Below, piece by piece: positions 28,941 to 37,770 of a stretch of 64,000 bases of DNA (positions within the stretch are counted from its first letter, which is position 1; each line of letters opens with the position of its first letter). The notes under the pieces are model-generated. The model saw only the letters and a list, made by a program, of their open reading frames with translations, did no database searches and was not told the DNA's origin. Source of the stretch: Caldifarciminota bacterium (GTDB lineage Bacteria > Hydrothermota > UBA3073); the NCBI GenBank assembly GCA_030606335.1, contig JAUWGP010000008.1, forward strand, positions 1 through 64,000, written 5' to 3'. The position numbers and the translations under genes were made by a program.

Positions 28941-30719
28941 TTATCGTGTCAGTACGACCATTTTAGCGCTCTTACAATCCTTTTCTGTTGTCAATTTAAC
29001 AAAATATACGCCACTTGGAACAAGATTGCCTTTATTATCTGTACAATCCCATACTACGGTTGTATTTTTTATAGGCAAGACTTTTACGATACGACCTGAG
29101 ATGTTATAAATGGTAATACGAACATAAGATGAGTTGGACTTGTAAGAGATATTGGTATGTGTATTTACCAGTGTGGGTCTGACAATGAGTTCTGTTGGTA
29201 TGGTGAAATCATTCTCTTCAATAGCGAATATCTTAACAGGTATTGTTATATCATCAACATACCAACCTTCACTAGTTGTATTATAATCGCTTATAAATCT
29301 AAATCTCAGTCTTGTTGTAAGCAAAGAGTATTCATCGAGTGGATATGTAAACTCCTGCCATGAATTATCTCCCCCTGTAATCTCCTCAAGGGTCTTCCAC
29401 CACCCAGAGCCATTGTCTATCTCTATGTAGCCATAATCATAAGCATTTTCCATGCTGTATTTGTGGTAGAGCGAGAGGAGAGTATCAGGTGTTACAATAA
29501 AGTAAGGAGTTACTACTGATGCATCGTTCTCATTTGTATACTGCCAGGAGCCCTCATGTCCACAGTACCATGAGTGATGTGGAGAGTAGCTGTCATGTTC
29601 TGAAATATGCCAATTGTCTCTTATACCGTAGTGAACCCAGCCTGAATCACCAGATTCAATATCGTCCGAGAACCCAAATTGTGTTGTAATTAGTATCGGA
29701 ATGGTATCTGTGGATGTTCTAAAATCGAGTAGTAATTCGGCTTGATATGGATCAGGGCAGGAATCCCCAGCATAGACTGTGAGGGTCATTACTGTATCGA
29801 CATTTCCAGGACTAATCGGAATTTGAGTTGGTTGAAAGTCTATAACCTCAAGATAAGGGTCTTCATTGTTGAGTATGATACGTTCCGTATAATCACCTGT
29901 TCCAAAATTCTTTGCCAGAATACCTGCTGTTAGTGTATCACCCGGTATAAATATATCATATTGACCGTCTGGAACGATAGACATACCAAAGTATTGCATT
30001 TCAGCCTTCTGAATTACACCAACTTCAGCACCCTGATATATTTCTCTTGTAGAACCCTGTACAAAAACGACTATTTTGCAGTTCTCCTCATCCCAGGAAG
30101 GGTCTATTGCGAAATCTCTCGAGATTATAAGTGAATCACCCGGTGAAATTGATACTAACTCACCACTGGCATCAGGTAACATATCTCTTGCAACAAAATC
30201 GAGATGGCTCATTCCAAGCCAGTAGTGTTCTATGTGGTTCTCTACTATAGCAAAGTGGAGTGTACCATTAACGGTTTCCATAGAGGTGTTAAAAATTTTT
30301 GCCTCGACTGTCCCGCTGTCCTTTCCAGCTCCGTATGTACATTCAAGTTTAATATCAAGGGGACTTTCAATAGGTATTCTCTGATAGAAGTTTTTGCGGA
30401 TAGTAGGGTAGATTGTTCCTGTATGTAATCCCCCAACTATCTGAATTAAACCATCTATTCTTGTATGAGGAATACCGGTAACTCCATAGTAGTTTTTTCT
30501 GACATTACCCTCTGGGATTGAGTAGGCATCAGAGAGGTGGTAGGCAATAACCACAAGAGAGTCATAAACCCTTTCGTACATCTCATCAAGCGCTCTTGCA
30601 GCCCCAGGACAGTAAGTACACCAAGTACCAGTAAATTCCTCTGCTACTACTATTCTCTGACTGCTGTATGCTATTCCAAAAAGTGCTAGCAAACATAACA
30701 TCAACAATTTTCGCCACAT
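28941..30719 (-). CDS. Secreted Omp28-like thioredoxin-fold protein with J domain and sorting tail
   Basis: 592 aa from the ATG at 30719, chosen for the SD (ggagg, 6 bases away) and signal peptide (MWRKLLMLCLLALFGIAYS). Omp28-like thioredoxin domain: EEFTGTWCTYCPGA (C34, C37). The middle is Ig-like. At about 395-535 there is a choice-of-anchor J domain (DDIESGDSGWVHYG, GWYVDDITI). The last ~80 residues form a FlgD-Ig type sorting domain (ITIYNISGRIVKV, PSGVYFVKLTTE). It is therefore a redox-motif protein routed to the surface by the same tail as the proteins at the left end of the window. It heads a pair with the Omp28-like lipoprotein. Confidence 0.85.
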   Translation of the reverse strand: MWRKLLMLCLLALFGIAYSSQRIVVAEEFTGTWCTYCPGAARALDEMYERVYDSLVVIAYHLSDAYSIPEGNVRKNYYGVTGIPHTRIDGLIQIVGGLHTGTIYPTIRKNFYQRIPIESPLDIKLECTYGAGKDSGTVEAKIFNTSMETVNGTLHFAIVENHIEHYWLGMSHLDFVARDMLPDASGELVSISPGDSLIISRDFAIDPSWDEENCKIVVFVQGSTREIYQGAEVGVIQKAEMQYFGMSIVPDGQYDIFIPGDTLTAGILAKNFGTGDYTERIILNNEDPYLEVIDFQPTQIPISPGNVDTVMTLTVYAGDSCPDPYQAELLLDFRTSTDTIPILITTQFGFSDDIESGDSGWVHYGIRDNWHISEHDSYSPHHSWYCGHEGSWQYTNENDASVVTPYFIVTPDTLLSLYHKYSMENAYDYGYIEIDNGSGWWKTLEEITGGDNSWQEFTYPLDEYSLLTTRLRFRFISDYNTTSEGWYVDDITIPVKIFAIEENDFTIPTELIVRPTLVNTHTNISYKSNSSYVRITIYNISGRIVKVLPIKNTTVVWDCTDNKGNLVPSGVYFVKLTTEKDCKSAKMVVLTR

Positions 30720-30885
30720 ACATCCTCCTGTATTGATAAAATGGTATTGAAAAAATTTAACCAAACCCCGCCTATGGCGGGGCAGGGAGAGCAGTTTGAG
30801 AAAAGTGAATATCGAGAAATCCTCCCTCCCTTCTCTCTCATCACTCATCTCTCTTCTCCACTCTGTGACCTCTGTGGTTTCGTTA

Positions 30886-31305
30886 CTATACTTCTACAAT
30901 CTCATAGGTGTATCTTATTTTGCATTTTTTAGAAAGCATTGCTGATACAGAACAATACTTGTTTTTAGAGAGTTCTATCGCTCTTTTGACATTTTTTTCT
31001 TGTACACCTTTACCCTTAACAGTGTATTTCATATCTATGGACCTGTAGACCTTAGGATGTTTTTCCTCCCTCTCGCCATAAAGCTCAATTTCCAGGCTCT
31101 TTAATTCTACACCCATCTTTTTCAGGATGCTGACAGTGTCCATCCCGGTGCATCCGCCAAGTGCCATAAGCACAAGTTCCATAGGAGTTGGTCCCTTTTC
31201 AGAACCACCATGCTCTTTGATGGAATCCATAATAACTTTATGTCCTGAATCTGGAATGGCTGTAAGTACCATTCCATCTGACCACGTTATTTTTGTTTCG
31301 ACCAT
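30886..31305 (-). CDS. OsmC/YhfA family protein
   Basis: 139 aa from the ATG at 31305, which has SD ggaggt; an in-frame ATG 48 bases upstream lacks one. OsmC fold with both conserved cysteines: C52 in MALGGCTGMDTVS and C118 in NKYCSVSAML. Members reduce organic peroxides with thiol cofactors; the YhfA-like branch is less well characterised. It is cytosolic. It lies downstream of an Rrf2-type regulator in the same direction, consistent with a redox or thiol-stress module. The 166-base gap after it carries a CCCCGCC-TAT-GGCGGGG palindrome (30765-30783) and a copy of the CTCTGTGACCTCTGTGGTTT motif. Confidence 0.9.
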   Translation of the reverse strand: MVETKITWSDGMVLTAIPDSGHKVIMDSIKEHGGSEKGPTPMELVLMALGGCTGMDTVSILKKMGVELKSLEIELYGEREEKHPKVYRSIDMKYTVKGKGVQEKNVKRAIELSKNKYCSVSAMLSKKCKIRYTYEIVEV

Positions 31306-31455
31306 ATTGAAACCTCCATATGTAAGATATTTCCTATTCCCATCTTTTTGCAATCCAACAACCGATTATTTAAGGCAACGTGAGCACTTGTTCCGGCTCA
31401 CCAAAAGACTACTAAAACGGTATACTTTAACTATAAAAAAAATAAATATTGATCG

Positions 31456-31887
31456 CTATGAAGCTATATTGTGTTTCCTGGTTTTGTTATGTAGGTCTAG
31501 CAGTGTTTCAGAATCAAGAAAGTCTGTAATATGTTTCTCAAGGGTTTCCCAATATAGATGACAAACACATTTTTCCAATCTAGTGCAATTCCTTCCTGTA
31601 CTGTTCTCCACACAAGGTACTTGAATTATTGGTCCTTCTACTGCCAGAATTATATCTCCAATTGTTATTTTTTCTGCCTTTTTGCCTAAGAGATAGCCGC
31701 CTTTTGGTCCTCTCACGCTTATTAATAGTCTTGATTTTTTCAATTCGTTAAATAATTTACCAAGATATTTCTTAGAGATGTCTTGGGTTTTTGATATATT
31801 TTTCAGAGAGACAGGACCATCCTTCTCGCATTGAACAATCTCCATCATTGCTCGCAGCGCATACCTACCTCTTGTTGACATCTTCAT
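31456..31887 (-). CDS. Rrf2-family transcriptional regulator, IscR-like, with Cys cluster
   Basis: 143 aa winged-helix regulator (MKMSTRGRYALRAMMEI, recognition region KKYLGKLFNELKKSRLL, wing GPKGGYLL). C92, C101 and C107 (plus C109) match the Fe-S ligand region of IscR/NsrR/RirA proteins, so it probably senses iron, redox or NO through a cluster. It is not followed by isc or suf genes but by OsmC and exported thiol proteins. Start is M1 (31887) or M3 (31881). A consensus promoter ends only 5 bases before M1, so its mRNA is predicted to be leaderless. A GTGAGC...GCTCAC hairpin lies downstream (31379-31400). Confidence 0.88.
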   Translation of the reverse strand: MKMSTRGRYALRAMMEIVQCEKDGPVSLKNISKTQDISKKYLGKLFNELKKSRLLISVRGPKGGYLLGKKAEKITIGDIILAVEGPIIQVPCVENSTGRNCTRLEKCVCHLYWETLEKHITDFLDSETLLDLHNKTRKHNIAS

Positions 31888-31892
31888 AATGT

Positions 31893-31921
31893 ATTATACC
31901 ATAATTTTCCCTGTTTGTCAA
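31893..31921 (-). promoter_or_regulatory. Consensus promoter for the Rrf2 gene, predicted leaderless
   Basis: On the minus strand TTGACA (31921-31916), a 17-base spacer, and TATAAT (31898-31893). The ATG begins at 31887, so transcription starting 6-7 bases after the -10 box would begin at or inside the start codon. No SD fits in the 5-base gap. Confidence 0.85.
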
Positions 31922-32059
31922 GGTGTATAATTTGATATCTGGGTTCCAGATACTAAAATACTTTCCTGATTGCCGGGCTTTATTTTACTATTTTACACTA
32001 ATACTCTCTTGCTTTACTATTATCAGTGTCTTAGTTACAGAAAGCTGGATGGATTCAAG

Positions 32060-33940
32060 TCAATCAAAGAGAGGGAATACAGTTTTAAAATATACCTCTC
32101 TACCAGGTAATGGATAGTACTCACGTGTCTGGTATTTATTATCAAATATATTGGTTACACTAAGTAAAAAATCAATATCCTTTAACTTTCTTCCAACTGA
32201 AAGATTTACTACAGTATATGTTGGTAATCTATGAGGGAAATCAAAATCATCTTCCCATTTTACCTCATCAGTATAGCTGATATCACCATTAAATCTAACA
32301 CCAAAGGCTTTTCCTGATATTCTATATGTAAGTCTATAAGGAGAGGTGTACATAAGTCTCTTATAACTACCATCCTCTTTTTTCCCTTTAGACTCAAGAA
32401 ACTTGTATATTAGCAAATGGGAGCCCCAAAAGCTTTCCTTGACTTTAATCTTTGCCTCTATCCCTTGATTATAGGATTTACCAATGTTTGAGGGTCGCCA
32501 TTTCTCATAATTCGGGTTGGGGTCAATATCAGCCCACTTAATCAGGTTTTCAATTTGGTTTTTAAATAGCGAAACACCAAAAATAACTTTTTTCGACTCA
32601 TATTCAAATCCCGCATCATAACCCCACCCTGTCTCGGGAAGGAGGTCTGGATTTCCCTGAGTATCTCCTGCAGGACCCCATTCTGATGCAGGCCAGCTTG
32701 AACGTGGTGAGTAAAGGTCCTCGATACCAGGTGCCCTGAATGCCCTTCCAGCAGTTGAGGATAGTTTAAGATTTTTTGAGAATCTAAAAATTAGAACAAT
32801 CCTTGGATTGGTTATTCCACCAAATAACAAATGGTGATCGTACCTTATACCGGAGATAAGTCTGATGGGTTCCTTAGAGAGGATGCTCTGGGCAAACACT
32901 GCCCAGTTTTGAGTGAGCTTCGAGATAGTATTTTCTTCCCAACTCTGTTTTATGAATTCGTTTCTTTGTATATCAACTCCAAATATAAACCCCGGGAGTA
33001 GGTTTATCTGTAAATCTCCACTATATTTTTTCCCAATTGAATTATCATCTATATATGCCGAGTTACACTTGTACCTGATATTGCTGTAAGTAGTGCTTAT
33101 TCTTGCATTTAAAAAATTCCCTTTCGTGTATTCTATTTCACCGAATCCCTTCATTCTCCACTGCCGTGCATCAGGAAACTGTGCTTTTTTTTCACTCTCT
33201 CCATTATATTCCTCGATTGTTGTACAATTCATACCAGCAACACCGAATTCGCTATCGTGCAATAGTAATTTGCCTCTTATACTGCCGAGATTTTTTAAAC
33301 TCGTTAGAAGAGAGAGAAATACGTCTCTACCTTTGTAATCACTATTTTCCCTAAAACCATCACTTCCTTCGCTATTAATGACAAGAGAGGCGTCGATATT
33401 GTATATTGTGAAATTAGAGTTAAGGCTGATCTTTTGTGTGTCAAAGGTACCCATAGAAATGGATAAAAAGGTTTTTTTGGGGGTGGATTCTTTCTGGGTT
33501 ATGATGTTTATTGCGCCCCCGAAAGCATTTGTGCCATATAGTGATGAGATAGGTCCTTTAACAATTTCTATAGACTTTATATAGTCTGTAATTATTACAT
33601 CGAGGTCGGCAGTTCCAAGGAAGGGGTCATTAAGTGATTGTCCATCAAACATTACAAGAACATGCCTTGATGCATCTCCTCCTTCTCTCAATCTTGCACT
33701 CCGCTCTGCTCCTCTCGTGCCACGATTTGACACATCAACTAAAACCTTTTCAATAACCTCGGCAACTGTTATCACATTGCACTCATATATATTGTTTTCA
33801 GTTATCAGCTCAACATTAGTTGGTAGCCAAAAGAGAGGTGTTTTTATCCTGGTGGCTGTAACCACAACCCTATCCATTTCATAGAAGGGAATGGTATCTG
33901 TAGAGGCAATGCAAAATGCTATTATAAATACACTCGTCAT
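32060..33940 (-). CDS. TonB-dependent outer-membrane receptor, probably cobalamin (BtuB-like)
   Basis: 626 aa. The plug domain starts after a short signal sequence and a candidate TonB box (DRVVVTATR), with LLVMFDGQSLNDPF-like and IEIVKGPISSLYGTNAFGGAINIIT motifs. The 22-strand barrel follows (RAFRAPGIEDLYSP, NPDLLPETGWGYDAGFEY). The conserved final strand motif ends in Y/F (VYFKTVFPLFD). The length fits BtuB. The cobalamin riboswitch just upstream gives the substrate: corrinoids. No BtuCDF transporter genes are in the window. No SD is seen at the ATG. Confidence 0.88.
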   Translation of the reverse strand: MTSVFIIAFCIASTDTIPFYEMDRVVVTATRIKTPLFWLPTNVELITENNIYECNVITVAEVIEKVLVDVSNRGTRGAERSARLREGGDASRHVLVMFDGQSLNDPFLGTADLDVIITDYIKSIEIVKGPISSLYGTNAFGGAINIITQKESTPKKTFLSISMGTFDTQKISLNSNFTIYNIDASLVINSEGSDGFRENSDYKGRDVFLSLLTSLKNLGSIRGKLLLHDSEFGVAGMNCTTIEEYNGESEKKAQFPDARQWRMKGFGEIEYTKGNFLNARISTTYSNIRYKCNSAYIDDNSIGKKYSGDLQINLLPGFIFGVDIQRNEFIKQSWEENTISKLTQNWAVFAQSILSKEPIRLISGIRYDHHLLFGGITNPRIVLIFRFSKNLKLSSTAGRAFRAPGIEDLYSPRSSWPASEWGPAGDTQGNPDLLPETGWGYDAGFEYESKKVIFGVSLFKNQIENLIKWADIDPNPNYEKWRPSNIGKSYNQGIEAKIKVKESFWGSHLLIYKFLESKGKKEDGSYKRLMYTSPYRLTYRISGKAFGVRFNGDISYTDEVKWEDDFDFPHRLPTYTVVNLSVGRKLKDIDFLLSVTNIFDNKYQTREYYPLPGREVYFKTVFPLFD

Positions 33941-33953
33941 TAAATGATTTTAA

Positions 33954-34097
33954 TAAAAAACCCGGGTGGTATGACCGGATTTAAAAAAGCATTACGGACC
34001 CCACCCTCGAGGGTCCAAGGAGAATATGTTTGCAGGCATTCCGAGTATAACGGCAGCGGGGCTCTGTCGGATTTTCACCTGACTTTCCCTGCGTTTT
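33954..34097 (-). ncRNA. Cobalamin riboswitch with readable terminator/antiterminator
   Basis: Read on the minus strand: the core AGGGAAAGTC, AGGTGAAAATCCGAC, GCCCCGCTGCCGT and the B12-box-like GGAATGCCTGC lie between 34095 and about 34029. Further down, an ATCCGG (33980-33975) and CCGGGT (33965-33960) hairpin followed by T6 makes an intrinsic terminator just before the receptor ATG. An upstream GGGTGG (34006-34001) is complementary to CCACCC (33969-33964) in that terminator and could form the alternative antiterminator. Ligand binding should repress the receptor gene. The fold class is recognised by motif, not by covariance search. Confidence 0.85.
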
Positions 34098-34099
34098 AA

Positions 34100-34474
34100 T
34101 TAGTTGGCTTCGAGTTTTTGCATATATTCTTTTGCCACACTTACAATATCTACGATGTCTGGATATTCTCTTATAACTTTGGCAAGCTGCCATTTGGCTT
34201 CCTTCTTCTCACCACGAGAGTAAGATTTCAAACCAGATTCAAGCAAACCAATTGCCAGTTTTCTTAATCTTGCCTCCTGTGCAGCTGAAAGGTTTTTCCC
34301 AGTCTCTACCCTATTCCTCGGTAATCTATCACCTCTCTTTAAACCCATACGTCGCAGCTTTGTCTCAATAGATTTTCTCGTTACTGCAAAGTGTTTAGCA
34401 AGCTCTCCATTGCTCATATAAAGAAAGTTACTCCTGAGAAATTCCATATCCTCTTCAGACCATTTCTTCGCCAT
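34100..34474 (-). CDS. Small helix-turn-helix protein with TPR-like C-terminus
   Basis: 124 aa from the ATG at 34474 (SD aaggaggt, 5-6 bases away); an in-frame ATG 15 bases upstream overlaps the SD region and is rejected. N-terminus: KKWSEEDMEFLRSNFLYMSNGELAKHF followed by TRKSIETKLRRMGLKR, a Myb/GcrA-like HTH. C-terminal half: AIGLLESGLKSYSRGEKKEAKWQLAKVI, a single TPR-like helical hairpin. A consensus promoter lies about 155 bases upstream. Probably a DNA-binding regulator; targets unknown. It precedes the riboswitch-controlled receptor, but a link to cobalamin is not shown. Confidence 0.7.
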   Translation of the reverse strand: MAKKWSEEDMEFLRSNFLYMSNGELAKHFAVTRKSIETKLRRMGLKRGDRLPRNRVETGKNLSAAQEARLRKLAIGLLESGLKSYSRGEKKEAKWQLAKVIREYPDIVDIVSVAKEYMQKLEAN

Positions 34475-34630
34475 CCACACCTCCTTCAATACTAATAGTT
34501 TTATGAATAACTTAACAACACATATCTTCTGTTCCTATGTATTTCTTCCTAATGGAAGACGCTGGGTGCGTAATATGGTTATTCTGTTTTATTCTTCACA
34601 GTTTCAAGTTTAAATCTTGTAAACCGTCAA

Positions 34631-34659
34631 CATTATAACATAAAAATTTTTAAATGTCA
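34631..34659 (-). promoter_or_regulatory. Consensus promoter for the small HTH gene
   Basis: Minus strand TTGACA (34659-34654), 17-base spacer, TATAAT (34636-34631). It implies a leader of about 150 bases before the ATG at 34474. Confidence 0.85.
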
Positions 34660-34704
34660 AGTTTTTTTCACCCTTATATATGCCTGTGCTTAAATCTTTT
34701 TACC

Positions 34705-34733
34705 TTGACTTAATAATAGTTTTATGTTATAAT
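34705..34733 (+). promoter_or_regulatory. Strong promoter reading toward the DUF58-BatA-lptD operon
   Basis: TTGACT (34705-34710), 17-base spacer, TATAAT (34728-34733). It is divergent from the HTH promoter with about 45 bases between the two -35 boxes. The first gene downstream starts at 35232, giving a leader of about 490 bases with a structured repeat in it. Confidence 0.75.
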
Positions 34734-34761
34734 TAATTCAAAATATGCATTAACCACAGAT

Positions 34762-34791
34762 TCACCCTGTGAAATGTCTATTTCGCGGGGT
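34762..34791 (+). repeat. Short ACCC(T/C)G hairpin repeat
   Basis: ACCCTGTGAAAT and ATTTCGCGGGGT pair (with G-U wobbles) around a GTCT loop. It is related to hairpins at 50285-50346 and 53391-53419 in the ribosomal cluster. Confidence 0.55.
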
Positions 34792-34937
34792 AAACACAGA
34801 TTATACCCAAAAAAGTAATTAGGTCATTGGGTAATTAAGTAAGGTAATTATAAAACATCTGGCGCTAAACTATAATTTCTAATAAATCAGAGTTTGACTT
34901 CTGACGTTAAACAAAACAACTTTTATTTACATTTTTT

Positions 34938-35044
34938 GGAGTGCAGTAGCCCCGCACCTATGCATACCCTCGCACCTATCAGGTGCGGGGCATAGATACG
35001 GGGTAAACTTGCTACTGCATGCCCCGCAAAGGCGGGGCACTCCA
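34938..35044 (+). repeat. MITE-like nested palindrome in the DUF58 leader
   Basis: Outer arms TGGAGTGC and GCACTCCA, second arms GCAGTAGC and GCTACTGC, and inner CCCGCACCT / AGGTGCGGG and GCCCCGC / GCGGGGC hairpins make a ~106-base element able to fold into a branched structure. It contains no open frame. Confidence 0.7.
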
Positions 35045-35231
35045 TTTAAGAGACAAGAAACTTATTAAATAGATATACATACTACTGAACAATTAAAAGA
35101 AATGAATACTAAACAAGAGAGACAGCGATTATTGCTGGCAAAAATAACTTTCTTGGTATTAAATGTTTTATAATTACCTAAATTGTTTTACGTGGTAAAT
35201 GGTTTCTTAAATCATAATCAAGGATTAATCT

Positions 35232-36113
35232 ATGAGAAAGCATATAGACCCATATGTAATAGCACGTATGAGATCTCTCGAGTTGAAGGCGCGTACAGTA
35301 GTAGATGGATTTCTTGTTGGAATTCATAAGAGCCCATATCACGGGTTTTCACAGGAATTTGTTGAACACAGGCAATATGACCCCAGTGATGACCCGCGTT
35401 ATATTGATTGGAAGGTCTATGGCAGAACAGACAGGTTTTATCTAAAACAGTTTGAAGAGGAGAGGAACCTTCGTGCCTATATCGTGATAGATGGTTCAAG
35501 GTCGATGGCATATAAGAATGCCGGCGTCATGACCAAGTGGGAATATGCAGCAGTATTAGCTGCATCATTCGCATATTTATTGATATTGAACAAGGATGCT
35601 ATCTCTTTGTCAATATTCGATACATCTACCAGAGATCATACACCTCCTTCCACAACCCGTGCAGGACTCTCAAGAGTTTTCGATGCACTTGAGGCATCTT
35701 CTCCTAATGGCAAGACCAAAATAGCTAAGGCAATAGAGGAATTATCCAGTAAGGCGAAGAGGAGGGCCTTCATTCTTGTACTTTCGGATTTATTTGATAA
35801 TATGGATTCAACCTTGAGGTCTCTTATAAACCTGCATGCACGGGGGAATGAGGTAGTTGTTGTTCAGATATTGGATAAGGCAGAGAGAGATTTTCCATTT
35901 AGAGGGTCTCTAAGATTATATGATATGGAGACAAGAGACGAGATTCTTGTTGATGCGAACACGATGAGAGATAAATATAGAGAGAATATGAACACATTTG
36001 TTTCGAATATAAAGAGAGAGTTATGGAGAAATAACATTGATTATATTACAGTAGATACAGACGCACCAATAGAGAGGGTTTTATACTTCATATTAAAGAG
36101 GGAGAGGGTGTAA
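35232..36113 (+). CDS. DUF58 / von Willebrand A-like domain protein
   Basis: 293 aa. DUF58 signature GFSQEFVEHRQYDPSDDPRYIDWKVYGRTDRFYLKQFEEE and a MIDAS-like metal site DGSRSM, then a vWA-type body (AFILVLSDLFDN). Cytosolic. Such genes normally sit with a MoxR AAA+ ATPase and Bat proteins; here the BatA-like gene follows immediately (stop TAA then GTG), but no moxR is in the window. Function is probably assembly or regulation of envelope complexes, known only loosely for the family. No clear SD is present. Confidence 0.88.
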   Translation: MRKHIDPYVIARMRSLELKARTVVDGFLVGIHKSPYHGFSQEFVEHRQYDPSDDPRYIDWKVYGRTDRFYLKQFEEERNLRAYIVIDGSRSMAYKNAGVMTKWEYAAVLAASFAYLLILNKDAISLSIFDTSTRDHTPPSTTRAGLSRVFDALEASSPNGKTKIAKAIEELSSKAKRRAFILVLSDLFDNMDSTLRSLINLHARGNEVVVVQILDKAERDFPFRGSLRLYDMETRDEILVDANTMRDKYRENMNTFVSNIKRELWRNNIDYITVDTDAPIERVLYFILKRERV

Positions 36114-37766
36114 GTGCCTATGTTCTTCTTAGCACCCATATATCTTTTAGGATTATTATCACTTCCTATACCGTTTATTCTTCATCTATTTGAGAAAAGA
36201 AGGGTGAAACAGGTGGATTTTCCATGGCTTTACCTGGTGGAGGAATCCATTAAGGGTGGAAATCTCTTCCTGAGGTTGAGGGAGTGGATTTTGTTGGCAT
36301 TAAGAACACTTGTTTTGTTATTCCTGGTAGTGGCTTTTGCCAGTCCAATTGTTAGAAGGGATAGAGGAGTTATTCTTATTGATGACTCGTATGATATGTT
36401 CTCCAGGAGAGGAGATGGAATTCTCTTTGACGAGGCTAAGGGTATTGCAGAAAAAATAGCTCGTGAGAAGGAGTACGACATTGTTTTATCATCAGGCAGG
36501 CAATATAAAGACGATATACTTCCTTCATACATGATGCTTCAGCCCCTTGAGGTTGAAGATGAAAACATCGTATTTATTACGAGCAAAGAGATTCCACAGG
36601 AAGGGGATGTTATAATTATAGAAGGAGAACCGAACATTATCTCAATTGATACGGTATACTTGAAGGACCCCTTACCACAGGTGGGAACGGACAATCTGAT
36701 ATATGTGGGAGTAACAAACCATGGAGAACACGAGATACGAAGAAACGTTTTTATTGACTTGTTTCAGGATAGCAGCTATAAAGAGGTCCTCTTTCCACCA
36801 GGACAGATATATTTCTCTATTCCAATAGAATTCCATAGGTCTGGCACCTTTTCAGGTTATGTTGATATTGGAGATGATGGACTCAATATTGACAACATAT
36901 ATTATTTTTCATTTAAGATACCTGATAAAATAACAGTAGGAATAGTTGGACAGGATAGCAGTTCATCATTTTATATCGAAAGGGCTTTGTCACCAGGAGG
37001 AGTGGAAACTGCAGTTGAGTTGAGCAAAAGCGTATATCCCACATTACCATTTACAGACATAATAATATTCTTGAATGTGCCATACATAGAGAATAATATG
37101 CCTTCTATAGTCTTTAAAGAAGGTGGATTTATGAATAGAACGAATGATTTCTATTTTTCTTTTAAGAATATAGACAGAACCCACCCCATATTTTCGGTGT
37201 TTGACGATGCCTGTATTGATGAGTTGACCACACGGAAAATTTACAGGAGGTCTATTGACAATATTAAGGGCAGGTCTATCGTTTATTTTTCAGATGGCAG
37301 ACAGGCAGTTGTTGAGGATGAGGTTAATATGTTTTTTCACTTTCTTCCCTCAATTGAAAATACCGATTTAGTATTATCTCCAAATTTTCCACCAATTCTC
37401 CATCGTACAATAAGGTATCTAAAAGATGGAGGAGATTATCCCGTTATGATACACTGGGGCAGAGATATAAGGGTAAGCGTGAATGAGAATCGTACATACG
37501 AAATCAATAATTTCATTAGAGATGAAAGATGGAAAATTTCTCCACTTCCTGATGAAAATACCCTTTTTTTGGATTTTAGTCCACCCTATCCAGGTATCTA
37601 CGTTATAGATGAGGTTGGCGAGGTCGCTGTGAATATCTCCCGAATGGTCTCAACAGCTGCTAAGTTCAAGGAGAGTACAGGAATGTTTTCATTGAAGAGG
37701 TGGTTCTTCCTCATCTGTCTAATCTTTGTTTTTATGGAGATGGTGGTGAGAAACTTAAGACCTTAA
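36114..37766 (+). CDS. BatA-like membrane protein (aerotolerance regulator N-terminal domain)
   Basis: 550 aa; starts at GTG 36114 or ATG 36120. An N-terminal membrane segment is followed by the BatA N-terminal signature (LPIPFILHLFEKRRVKQVDFPWLYLVEES), a second membrane helix (ILLALRTLVLLFLVVAFASPIV), a large periplasmic part without an obvious MIDAS, and a C-terminal membrane helix (RWFFLICLIFVFMEMVV). It directly follows the DUF58 gene and is followed after 4 bases by lptD. Role inferred from the family: envelope stress or complex assembly. Confidence 0.8.
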   Translation: MPMFFLAPIYLLGLLSLPIPFILHLFEKRRVKQVDFPWLYLVEESIKGGNLFLRLREWILLALRTLVLLFLVVAFASPIVRRDRGVILIDDSYDMFSRRGDGILFDEAKGIAEKIAREKEYDIVLSSGRQYKDDILPSYMMLQPLEVEDENIVFITSKEIPQEGDVIIIEGEPNIISIDTVYLKDPLPQVGTDNLIYVGVTNHGEHEIRRNVFIDLFQDSSYKEVLFPPGQIYFSIPIEFHRSGTFSGYVDIGDDGLNIDNIYYFSFKIPDKITVGIVGQDSSSSFYIERALSPGGVETAVELSKSVYPTLPFTDIIIFLNVPYIENNMPSIVFKEGGFMNRTNDFYFSFKNIDRTHPIFSVFDDACIDELTTRKIYRRSIDNIKGRSIVYFSDGRQAVVEDEVNMFFHFLPSIENTDLVLSPNFPPILHRTIRYLKDGGDYPVMIHWGRDIRVSVNENRTYEINNFIRDERWKISPLPDENTLFLDFSPPYPGIYVIDEVGEVAVNISRMVSTAAKFKESTGMFSLKRWFFLICLIFVFMEMVVRNLRP

Positions 37767-37770
37767 GAAT

